31,627 nt of DNA, taken from the NCBI GenBank assembly GCA_002395965.1, contig DGVT01000072.1:1-31627 (forward strand), read 5' to 3'. The translations under genes were made by a program, and so were the position numbers. Source of the stretch: Porphyromonadaceae bacterium UBA4277. GTDB lineage: Bacteria > Bacteroidota > Bacteroidia > Bacteroidales > Muribaculaceae. This document shows positions 24,291 through 30,054 of this stretch, piece by piece. Below the pieces are notes generated by a model. It saw nothing but the letters and a program-made list of their open reading frames with translations. It ran no database searches and had not been told where the DNA came from. Each line of letters begins with the position of its first letter. Within the stretch, counting starts at the first letter, position 1.

Positions 24291-25023
24291 CGCCGCAGGG
24301 GTCGCCGCCGGCGACCTGCCCGGGGGCACTGTCCACCCCCAGTGCCACTTGCTTTTCTCGCTGCGCTCGATGCAGCAAGTGGTACTGGGGGTTACTCAGA
24401 GGTTCAGCCTACGGCTGAATCCTCGTGTGCCGTTGCCGGCCTGCGACATCGCTGGCCGGCCGGTGATGGCATCGATGTGGGCCGCTGGCATGCTACTGCG
24501 CGTGTGTGGATGGTGATAGCATCGATGTGGGCTGCTGGCATGCTACTGCGCGTGTCCGGATTGTGATAGCATCGATGTAGGCCGCTGGCATGCGACTGCG
24601 CGTGTGCGGATGGTGATAGCATCGATGTAGGCCGCTGGCCTGCTACTGCGCGTGTGTGGGTGGTGATGGAATCGATGTAGGCCGCTGGCATGCTACTGCG
24701 CGTGTGTGGATGGTGATAGCATCGATGTGGGCTGCTGGCCTGCTACTGCGCGTGTGCGGATTGTGATGGCATCGATGTAAGCTGCTGGCATGCTACTGCG
24801 CGTGTGCGGATGGTGATAGCATCGATGTAGGCCGCTGGCATGCTACTGCGCGTGCGGCCGGGTCGTTGGCGACCAAATGTAGTGTCTTTTGGGGTGTTCG
24901 CCCAAGGGGCGAACCTTTGAGTAACCCCCAGTACGGTCGTCGAAGCGCGCAAAGCGAGCGCAGATGACCGCACTGGGGGGCTGTGCCCCCCCGAAGCCGT
25001 CGCCGGAGGCGACCCCAGCGGCG
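24291..25023. mobile_element. Composite multi-hairpin element, left copy (8 VNTR units)
   Basis: The element is bounded by 25-bp terminal inverted repeats at 24291-24315 and 24999-25023 that differ at two positions and are themselves hairpins (GTCGCC ... GGCGAC). Inside are a hairpin with 18-bp arms (24336-24353 and 24374-24391, one G-T pair), a TTCAGCC-tac-GGCTGAA hairpin, the 50-bp tandem array, a GTTCGCCC-aa-GGGGCGAAC hairpin and a 14-bp-arm hairpin (24925-24938 and 24966-24979). A 22-bp block at 24384-24405 is repeated inverted at 24911-24932 with one mismatch, so the whole element is a large imperfect dyad around the array. A second copy in the same orientation lies after the transposase gene. 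No protein is encoded. Confidence 0.8.
24461..24854. repeat. 50-bp tandem repeat array, 8 units
   Basis: Units begin at 24461 and recur exactly every 50 bp to 24811; the eighth is cut after about 44 bp. Each contains the palindrome CATCGATG, the segment GCTGGC[A/C]TGCTACTGCGCGTG and, in most units, inverted arms TAGCAT and ATGCTA 17 bp apart. Units differ by a few substitutions with no indels. The repeat has no unique spacers, so it is not CRISPR, and 50 is not a multiple of three, so it is not coding. Confidence 0.93.
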
Positions 25024-25056
25024 TTGTACTCCCATTGCCATGTGCCATAAATTCGT

Positions 25057-25064
25057 TAACTTTG
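25057..25064 (+). promoter_or_regulatory. Possible -7 box right at the transposase start
   Basis: TAACTTTG ends 4 bp before the ATG at 25069, which would place transcription initiation on or after the start codon: either a leaderless message or expression from outside. It sits in the TTCG(T)TAACTTTG context shared with the nadK and frr promoters. Confidence 0.45.
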
Positions 25065-25068
25065 TGCC

Positions 25069-25518
25069 ATGAGCTATACGAATCTAATTTATCATATTGT
25101 GTTGCGTACCTATCGCAGCATACCGGCCATCGCCGAAAAGCATGAACGCGAACTTTATGCTTATATGTTTGGGTATTGCCAAAATCACAAAGTTAAGATG
25201 TATCGCATAGGCGGTATGCCCGATCACATCCATTTGTTGGTTTCCATACCGCCCAATTTGTCGGTTTCTGAATTTGTGAGAGGACTAAAGTTTGCAGCTG
25301 GGAACTGGATGAAACAAAGCCCGTTGTTCGCAAAGTTCAGTGGGTGGGGTGAGGGATATGCAGCCTTTACTTATTCCAAAGACCAAATCTCGGTAGTAAA
25401 GCAATACATCATAAATCAAAAGGAACATCACAAAATGGTGACGTTTGCCGATGAGTACCGGAAGTTCATCATTGATAATGGTGGGGCGATAGACGAAAAG
25501 TATTTTCTTGCCGACTGA
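25069..25518 (+). CDS. Y1 (HUH) transposase, IS200/IS605 TnpA or RAYT-like
   Basis: This 149-residue protein is a single-strand DNA transposase of the Y1_Tnp family. Seen: the HUH metal motif DHIHLLV (His53, His55), the catalytic tyrosine Tyr113 in VVKQYIINQKEHH with Gln117, and the family pattern YHIVLRTYRSIPAI near the N-terminus. The length is full for IS200-type TnpA and no stop interrupts it, so it may be active. Such enzymes recognise subterminal hairpins and cut and join single strands. Here the gene lies in the 500 bp between two direct copies of a hairpin-rich element, suggesting that those hairpins are its substrates, as with REP elements and RAYT proteins. No TnpB or other accessory gene is present. 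Confidence 0.93.
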   Translation: MSYTNLIYHIVLRTYRSIPAIAEKHERELYAYMFGYCQNHKVKMYRIGGMPDHIHLLVSIPPNLSVSEFVRGLKFAAGNWMKQSPLFAKFSGWGEGYAAFTYSKDQISVVKQYIINQKEHHKMVTFADEYRKFIIDNGGAIDEKYFLAD

Positions 25519-25520
25519 AC

Positions 25521-25947
25521 GCAGGGGTCGCCGCCGGCGACCTGCCCGGGGGCACTGTCCACCCCCAGTGCCACTTGCTGCTCTCGCTGCGCTCGATGTA
25601 GCAAGTGGTACTGGGGGTTACTCAGAGGTTCAGCCTACGGCTGAATCCTCGTGTGCCGTTGCCAGCCTGCGACATCGCTGGCCGGCAACGGTGATGGCAT
25701 CGATGTAGGCCGCTGGCATGCTACTGCGCGTGTGTGGATGGTGAAAGCATCGATGTGGGCCGCTGGCATGCTACTGCGCGTGTGGCCGGGTCGTTGGCGA
25801 CCAGATGTAGTGTCTTTTGGGGTGTTCGCCCAAGGGGCGAACCTTTGAGTAACCCCCAGTACGGTCGTCGAAGCGCGCAAAGCGAGCGCAGATGACCGCA
25901 CTGGGGGCTGTGGTCCCCCCCCGAAGCCGTCGCCGGAGGCGACCCCA
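25521..25947. mobile_element. Composite multi-hairpin element, right copy (2 VNTR units)
   Basis: A direct-orientation copy of the 24291-25023 element, nearly identical in both flanks, that begins 3 bp after the transposase stop. It has the same terminal GTCGCC/GGCGAC hairpins (25521-25541 and 25929-25947), the 18-bp-arm hairpin (25562-25579 and 25600-25617) and the right-hand ACTGGGGG hairpin, but only two 50-bp units (25689-25738 and 25739-25788). The difference in length from the left copy is mostly the missing six units. Confidence 0.8.
25689..25788. repeat. 50-bp tandem repeat, 2 units
   Basis: Two units of the same 50-bp repeat as the 8-unit array at 24461, with few substitutions. The second runs straight into the right flank. 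Confidence 0.9.
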
Positions 25948-25953
25948 TCTATT

Positions 25954-26014
25954 AGAGAAAAGCAAATAAAAAACAAGTTTTTTTTTGCTTTTCTCTCGCT
26001 TATTCGTAACTTTG
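25954..26014 (+). promoter_or_regulatory. frr promoter with hairpin over the -33 element
   Basis: TTTG at 25984-25987 and TAACTTTG at 26007-26014 are 19 bp apart. The -33 TTTG is the first part of the right arm of a perfect 13-bp inverted repeat, AGAGAAAAGCAAA (25954-25966) and TTTGCTTTTCTCT (25984-25996). The segment CTCGCTTATTCGTAACTTTG also occurs ahead of nadK on the minus strand. Transcription would start about 30 bp before frr. Confidence 0.75.
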
Positions 26015-26052
26015 TCTTTCGAAAACAATAATAACTATTAATATACACAACT

Positions 26053-26613
26053 ATGAACGACCTGAAATTCTATCTGGATGCAGCCGAAAAGAAGATGCAG
26101 GAAGCTGTAGCATTCCTCGACGACACCTTGGCACACATCCGTGCCGGCAAGGCAAATGTGAAAATCCTCGACCCCATTCGCGTTGAGTACTATGGCAGTA
26201 AGGTGCCCATCGGCAACGTGGCCAACGTGAGCGTGCCCGACCAGCGCACCATTGCCATCATGCCCTGGGAGAAGAACATGTTCCGCGTGATTGAAAAGGC
26301 TATCATCGACTCCAACATCGGCATCATGCCCGAGAATAATGGTGAGGTGATTCGCCTCAACATCCCGCCGCTGACCGAGGACCGCCGCAAGCAGCTGGTT
26401 AAGGACTCGAAGAGCGAGTCGGAGAAAGCACGAGTGAGTGTGCGTAATGCCCGCCGCGAGTGCATCGACGGCCTCAAGAAAGCCGTGAAAGACGGCATGA
26501 GTGAAGATGTGTCGAAGGACGGCGAAGACAAGGTGCAGAAGCTGCATGACAAGTACATGAAGAAGATCGACGAGGTGTTTGCTGCCAAGGAGAAGGAAAT
26601 TCTCACCGTGTAG
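26053..26613 (+). CDS. frr: Ribosome recycling factor
   Basis: This 186-residue cytoplasmic protein splits the post-termination ribosome together with EF-G. Seen: the N-terminal helix, THIRAGKAN-like AHIRAGKANVKIL (27-39), the beta domain with VRVEYYGSKVPIGNVANVSV, MPWEKNMFRVIEKAI (70-84) and LNIPPLTEDRRKQLVK (102-117), then the long C-terminal helix ending near FAAKEKEILTV. Length and motifs are standard. It is preceded by its own promoter, just outside the repeat element, and followed by an AT-rich spacer. It stands alone here; tsf or pyrH, its partners in many bacteria, are not adjacent. Confidence 0.97.
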   Translation: MNDLKFYLDAAEKKMQEAVAFLDDTLAHIRAGKANVKILDPIRVEYYGSKVPIGNVANVSVPDQRTIAIMPWEKNMFRVIEKAIIDSNIGIMPENNGEVIRLNIPPLTEDRRKQLVKDSKSESEKARVSVRNARRECIDGLKKAVKDGMSEDVSKDGEDKVQKLHDKYMKKIDEVFAAKEKEILTV

Positions 26614-26650
26614 GTATTTATGAATTGGGGTGGCGCCTCGGGCAATTAGT

Positions 26651-26689
26651 AATGAATAATTAATAATGAATAATTAATAATGAATAATT
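26651..26689. repeat. AT-rich 14-bp tandem repeat after frr
   Basis: AATGAATAATTAAT occurs about 2.8 times. The surrounding 306-bp spacer (26614-26919) also holds a CCAAGC-aat-GCTTGG hairpin (26720-26734), a directly repeated CACTTGTAGCT (26702-26712 and about 26790-26800) and an 18-bp AT-rich block at 26759-26776 whose exact inverted copy lies at 28450-28467 beyond the two FKBP genes. No gene is supported in this spacer. Confidence 0.7.
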
Positions 26690-26847
26690 GGTCGCATTGC
26701 GCACTTGTAGCTCGCATGACCAAGCAATGCTTGGCATTACCCTACGCCATGCCGCCACAATTCTTAATTCATAATTAAAAAGCGTCAGCCACTTGTAGCT
26801 AATTGTCGCTTGAGTAATTCTGGATTTGACATAGCACTATTTAGGTT

Positions 26848-26889
26848 ATAAAAAATGAACCGGGCCAAATGCGTTTGGCTCGGTTCATT
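26848..26889 (-). terminator. Terminator of the FKBP lipoprotein gene
   Basis: 16-bp arms (26854-26869 and 26874-26889) pair around a 4-nt loop with one G-T wobble. On the minus strand the stem is followed by a T-rich TTTTTTATAA. It lies 30 bp after the stop of the minus-strand gene and could also stop transcription from frr. Confidence 0.88.
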
Positions 26890-26919
26890 CGTTTTAGTTC
26901 GCTATATTGGAGTATAGCT

Positions 26920-27777
26920 TTATTTCTTGTCGGCGGGTTTTACACCCACGGTCTCAATTTCAAACACTAAGGTCTCGTTGGGGCCGATAACCGGGCTGCT
27001 GCCGTCGGCACCATAGGCGATGTCGGCGGGCAGAATGGCCTCAACCTTCATGCCGGGCTTCATGAGCTTGAGCATCTCGGCAAATCCGGGCACCACCTGG
27101 CTCATGCGGAATGCCACGGGCTCCTTGCTTGCGTCAAATTCCTTGCCGTCGATGTGTGTGCCGCGATAGTTAACCATGATCACGTCGTTCTCGGTGAAGT
27201 TGGCGCCGTTACCCTCGTTGATAACCTTGTAGAGCAAGCCGCTGCCGGTCTTGGTGTAGCTGCCGTCCTTTGCCTTCTTGGCTACAAATGCCTCGCCGGC
27301 CTTCTTGTTCTTGATGGCTACGGGGTCGGTGGCCATTGCTTCGGCCTTGGCACGCTGCAGCATGGGCTCAATCTTTGACTGCAGCTCCATGAGTTGCTGC
27401 TGATCCATTACCGAGTCGGCAAGCAGGGCCTTCTTGAAGTGCTCCATAAAGGCACGCTTGTTGATAGCGATTTGATACTGCTGCTTGATGCCTTGCTGCA
27501 TCTGCATGATTTGCATACCAATCTGGAGACCGGCCATCAAGCCATGGTTTGCGGTGTCGGCTTGAAGAATCATCTCCACACCACGAAGCACATCATTCAT
27601 CTTGATGGTGGAATCCTGCTTGAGCGATGCGCCCATGCCGTTACCATACAGGTCACCGAATGCCATGCTCACCGAGTCGGCCAGTGGCGACGACTTGGCT
27701 GCGCTACCCTTCTCGTTGCAGCTGGTGAATGCACCTATCATGCACACTGCAATGACGAGCGAAAAAATCTTTTTCAT
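26920..27777 (-). CDS. FKBP-type peptidyl-prolyl isomerase, lipoprotein
   Basis: This 285-residue protein is a Mip/FkpA-like cis-trans prolyl isomerase exported as a lipoprotein (lipobox GAFTSC, Cys20). Residues about 30-170 form the helical N-terminal dimerisation domain, and 175-282 form the FKBP domain, with YRGTHIDGKEFDASKEPVAF, SQVVPGFAEMLKLMKPG, LPADIAYGADG and ETLVFEIETVGV. It would act as a folding catalyst in the periplasm or at the membrane. Only 26 bp separate it from the second FKBP gene, so the two form an operon transcribed leftward. Confidence 0.95.
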   Translation of the reverse strand: MKKIFSLVIAVCMIGAFTSCNEKGSAAKSSPLADSVSMAFGDLYGNGMGASLKQDSTIKMNDVLRGVEMILQADTANHGLMAGLQIGMQIMQMQQGIKQQYQIAINKRAFMEHFKKALLADSVMDQQQLMELQSKIEPMLQRAKAEAMATDPVAIKNKKAGEAFVAKKAKDGSYTKTGSGLLYKVINEGNGANFTENDVIMVNYRGTHIDGKEFDASKEPVAFRMSQVVPGFAEMLKLMKPGMKVEAILPADIAYGADGSSPVIGPNETLVFEIETVGVKPADKK

Positions 27778-27803
27778 TGTCTGTGTAAGTTTGTTTTAAT
27801 TAT

Positions 27804-28391
27804 TTATTTTTTATCTACTTTTATCAGTTGCACTTCAAAGATGAGCGTGCTGCCGGGCTTGATGGGGCCTGTGCCGTGCTTGCCATAGGCCAGCTCGCTG
27901 GGGATGAACAGCCTCCATGCGGCACCCTCGCTCATGAGCTGCAAGCCCTCTACCCATCCGGGTATTACCTGCCCCACGGCAAATGTGGCAGGCTCGCCGC
28001 GCTCGACCGAGCTGTCGAAGACGCTGCCGTCGATCAGGCGGCCGGTGTAGTGCACTGTGACCACGTCGTTGGGGCCGGGCTTTGCACCGGTGCCCTCTTT
28101 GATGATTTGGTACTGCAGGCCGCTGGCTGTCACATGCACGCCTTCGCGCTTGGCATTGTCGGCAAGGTATTCCTTGCCCAGACGCTCGTTCTCCTCGGCA
28201 CCCTGCTGCTCAAGGCGGGTGAAGAACTCGGTAACCACCTGCTTGGCCTCGTCATAGCTCATCTGCTTTTCAGCACCTTCATACACCACGCGCAGGCCTT
28301 GCGCAAAGTCGTCGATATTTAGCTCCTTGATGCCTGAGCCACGAAAATTCTGACCCATGCTCAAGCCTAATGCATAACTTAATTTGTCCAT
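27804..28391 (-). CDS. FKBP-type peptidyl-prolyl isomerase (FklB-like)
   Basis: This 195-residue protein has the FKBP N-terminal helical domain (SYALGLSMGQNFRGSGIKEL near the start, then KQVVTEFFTRLEQQG) and a C-terminal FKBP domain with VTVHYTGRLIDGSVFDSSVE, GQVIPGWVEGLQLMSEGAAW and IPSELAYGKHG. No signal peptide is visible, so it is likely cytoplasmic, unlike its lipoprotein neighbour. The start ATG at 28391 gives MDKLSYALG; a TTG two codons earlier is less likely. A minus-strand TAACTTTG box (28429-28436) lies 37 bp upstream. Confidence 0.95.
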   Translation of the reverse strand: MDKLSYALGLSMGQNFRGSGIKELNIDDFAQGLRVVYEGAEKQMSYDEAKQVVTEFFTRLEQQGAEENERLGKEYLADNAKREGVHVTASGLQYQIIKEGTGAKPGPNDVVTVHYTGRLIDGSVFDSSVERGEPATFAVGQVIPGWVEGLQLMSEGAAWRLFIPSELAYGKHGTGPIKPGSTLIFEVQLIKVDKK

Positions 28392-28428
28392 TATCAAAAC
28401 TTTATCGTTGCTATTCGAAAAATCGGTG

Positions 28429-28436
28429 CAAAGTTA
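28429..28436 (-). promoter_or_regulatory. Possible -7 box of the FKBP operon
   Basis: TAACTTTG on the minus strand, suitably placed ahead of the FKBP gene pair. The AT-rich upstream repeats contain no clear TTG at 19-21 bp. Confidence 0.5.
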
Positions 28437-28447
28437 ATAAATAATTC

Positions 28448-28475
28448 AGAATTATGAATTAAGAATTATGAATTA
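28448..28475. repeat. AT-rich 14-bp direct repeat
   Basis: AGAATTATGAATTA occurs twice in tandem (28448-28461 and 28462-28475). The block 28450-28467 is the exact reverse complement of 26759-26776, so the FKBP pair is bracketed by inverted AT-rich copies. The sequence is low in complexity, so shared ancestry is not certain. A CGCTC-gtt-GAGCG hairpin follows at 28497-28509. Confidence 0.65.
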
Positions 28476-28572
28476 TTTGAGGCCGCCGTGTTTGAGCGCT
28501 CGTTGAGCGATCAAGCAAGCACCGCCTGACGCGCTATGTTTCAGAATTATTACACTGTAAGGCGGCTCAATG

Positions 28573-28603
28573 TTGCAGTTAAACCAATTTTTTTGTAATT
28601 TTG
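28573..28603 (+). promoter_or_regulatory. Predicted promoter of the sirtuin gene
   Basis: TTG at 28573-28575 and TAATTTTG at 28596-28603 are 20 bp apart, about 40 bp ahead of the start codon. Confidence 0.65.
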
Positions 28604-28643
28604 TAGTCAATCGTGTAACACAATTTTAATTCTTTGAGTCGCT

Positions 28644-29345
28644 ATGAAAAAATTAGTTGTATCTTCAGGCGCAGGCATTAGCGCCGAGAGTGGAATGATG
28701 ACATATCGTGATGCAGGCGGCCTGTGGGACAAGTACCCGGTGATGCAAGTGGCCAGTGCCGAAGGGTTTGCAGCCGACCCTGCACTCATCCATCAGTTTT
28801 ATAGCAACATGCGCAAGAAGATGACGGCCACCGTCATGCCTAACGCTGCTCACCGCGGACTTGTGGAGCTGGAAAAATACTTCGACGTGAACATTATCAC
28901 GCAAAACGTTGATGACCTTCACGAGCGAGCCGGCTCGTCGCACGTGCTGCACCTGCACGGCGAGCTCATGAAGATGCGCTCGATGACTCATCCCGAGCGC
29001 ATCTATCAGCTGCCGTGCGACCAGCTCACCGACAAGGGGCTGGAAACCACGGTCGATACGCTCGACCCCTATGGCGACCACATCAGGCCGCACATCGTGT
29101 TCTTCGGCGAGAGTGTGCCAAACTTTGAGCCGGCAGCCCAGCTGGTGCAAGAGGCCGACATCTTGGTAGTGATAGGCACCTCGCTGGTGGTCTATCCCGC
29201 GGCAGGACTTATCCAGTATGCACGGCGCGGCACCCCCATCTATTACATCGACCCCAATCCCGCAGCAGTACCCAGCTGGGTAACGGTAATCCCCAAGAAA
29301 GCCACCGAAGGAGTGGCCGACCTCATCGCCCTGCTCACCAAATAG
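28644..29345 (+). CDS. Sir2-family NAD-dependent protein deacylase
   Basis: This 233-residue sirtuin removes acyl groups from lysines using NAD. Seen: GAGISAESG (9-17), the YRDAGGLW loop (21-28), TQNVDDLHERAGS (86-98) and the catalytic His105 in LHLHGE, plus VFFGE (152-156) and VVIGTSLVVYPA. The zinc-binding region normally has four cysteines; here the segment 108-150 contains only Cys125, so the zinc site appears lost. The class III YxxR acyl-pocket motif is altered: Tyr53 is followed by Met56 with Arg at 57. Both changes could shift acyl preference or stability. Similar cysteine-poor sirtuins may be common in Bacteroidetes, so this need not mean loss of function. It is a single-gene unit. 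Confidence 0.93.
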   Translation: MKKLVVSSGAGISAESGMMTYRDAGGLWDKYPVMQVASAEGFAADPALIHQFYSNMRKKMTATVMPNAAHRGLVELEKYFDVNIITQNVDDLHERAGSSHVLHLHGELMKMRSMTHPERIYQLPCDQLTDKGLETTVDTLDPYGDHIRPHIVFFGESVPNFEPAAQLVQEADILVVIGTSLVVYPAAGLIQYARRGTPIYYIDPNPAAVPSWVTVIPKKATEGVADLIALLTK

Positions 29346-29448
29346 GGGCTCAGCGGAAAATTAGTGGGGGCAAGCATAAATCCTTGTGAGCCCTTTTTTA
29401 TGATAACACGTATCGTCTTGTGTCGTGAAAACAATGAGATTTAGGTTC

Positions 29449-29549
29449 AGCGGGATTTCGAAATCCCGCTGCATGGAGAAGCGGATTTTTAATCCGCTAA
29501 GGGATTGAAAATCCCTTGACTCGATCCGTCGGGATTACAAATCCCGACG
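29449..29549. repeat. Cluster of four GGATT/AATCC hairpins
   Basis: In about 100 bp: a perfect 22-bp palindrome (29449-29470); AGCGGATT-ttt-AATCCGCT (29480-29498); AAGGGATT-gaa-AATCCCTT (29499-29517); and CGTCGGGATT-aca-AATCCCGACG (29527-29549). All share the inverted core GGATT/AATCC, while the outer bases change on both sides and keep pairing. The block lies between the sirtuin gene and the tRNA-Gln terminator and encodes nothing recognisable. It looks like a REP-like palindrome cluster. Confidence 0.8.
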
Positions 29550-29575
29550 AACTCATTACAGACGAACTCATTACA
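29546..29575. repeat. 15-bp direct duplication
   Basis: GACGAACTCATTACA occurs twice in perfect tandem, starting within the last hairpin of the cluster. It may record slippage or an insertion/excision event. Confidence 0.85.
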
Positions 29576-29584
29576 GATAAAATT

Positions 29585-29616
29585 AAGCCGCCAACTACCT
29601 TGATAGTTAGCGGCTT
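29585..29616 (-). terminator. Terminator of tRNA-Gln
   Basis: AAGCCGC and AACTA (29585-29597) pair with TAGTT and GCGGCTT (29604-29616) with one mismatch and a 6-nt loop. On the minus strand it is followed by TTAATTTTAT. It begins 6 bp beyond the 3' end of the tRNA. Confidence 0.8.
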
Positions 29617-29621
29617 GTGTG

Positions 29622-29692
29622 TTGTCCTACCCGGACTCGAACCAGGAAATGCGGCACCAAAAACCGTTGTGTTACCATTACACTATAGGACA
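29622..29692 (-). tRNA. tRNA-Gln (anticodon UUG)
   Basis: Read on the minus strand, the acceptor stem is TGTCCTA/TAGGACA (29686-29692 with 29623-29629) and the discriminator is A at 29622. The D-arm contains GTGTAATGGTAACAC, the anticodon loop TTTTGGT places TTG at positions 34-36, and the T-arm reads CCTGGTTCGAGTCCGGG. The anticodon stem is imperfect (an A-C mismatch at its base and a T-G pair at the loop), which should be checked but does not prevent folding. CCA is not encoded. Confidence 0.93.
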
Positions 29693-29736
29693 ATCCTTGT
29701 CAACTCAAGCAGACGGTGCTGCCTCGAATTGCGCGG

Positions 29737-29766
29737 CAAAATTACAAAAAAAATCATTACCACCAA
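29737..29766 (-). promoter_or_regulatory. Predicted promoter of tRNA-Gln
   Basis: On the minus strand, TAATTTTG (29737-29744) and TTG (29764-29766) are 19 bp apart, about 45 bp upstream of the tRNA 5' end. The remaining sequence 29767-29940 shows only a small GAAAAC-gcc-GTTTTC hairpin (29881-29895). Confidence 0.65.
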
Positions 29767-29940
29767 GCGTTTAATGCCAAATATTTTTTCAAAATGGCCT
29801 TTTTTATTCAGGTTACGCAAGTAATCATCACTGAAATTGGCCGGTGGCTTTCGCCCGGCATGGGTCGTGATTGTAATACCGAAAACGCCGTTTTCACAAT
29901 TTTTGGCGCGTGGGGTGTGTGGCATGTGCCAGTTTAGTTG

Positions 29941-29948
29941 TATATTTG
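29941..29948 (+). promoter_or_regulatory. Possible -7 box for the DUF2723 gene
   Basis: TATATTTG fits TAnnTTTG and lies about 107 bp before the start codon. No clear TTG lies 19-21 bp upstream. Confidence 0.4.
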
Positions 29949-30054
29949 CAGGTTATTTGGCTCACAGCACTTTTGGGTGAGCAAATCACGACTTGTGTAA
30001 CCCCGTAGTAGAATAGTATAAACAAACATAGTAGAAATCATCAACTTTCAACCG

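Noticed and set aside
24461..24854. CRISPR array
   Set aside because: Units abut with no unique spacers and no cas genes are present.
24404..25048. Open frames with repeated peptides across the 50-bp array
   Set aside because: The 50-bp period shifts frame at each unit, the peptides appear in several frames on one strand, and the region is hairpin-rich; not a repeat protein.
29700..29940. Short open frames downstream of tRNA-Gln on both strands
   Set aside because: No recognisable product; they overlap the tRNA or its promoter and have atypical composition.
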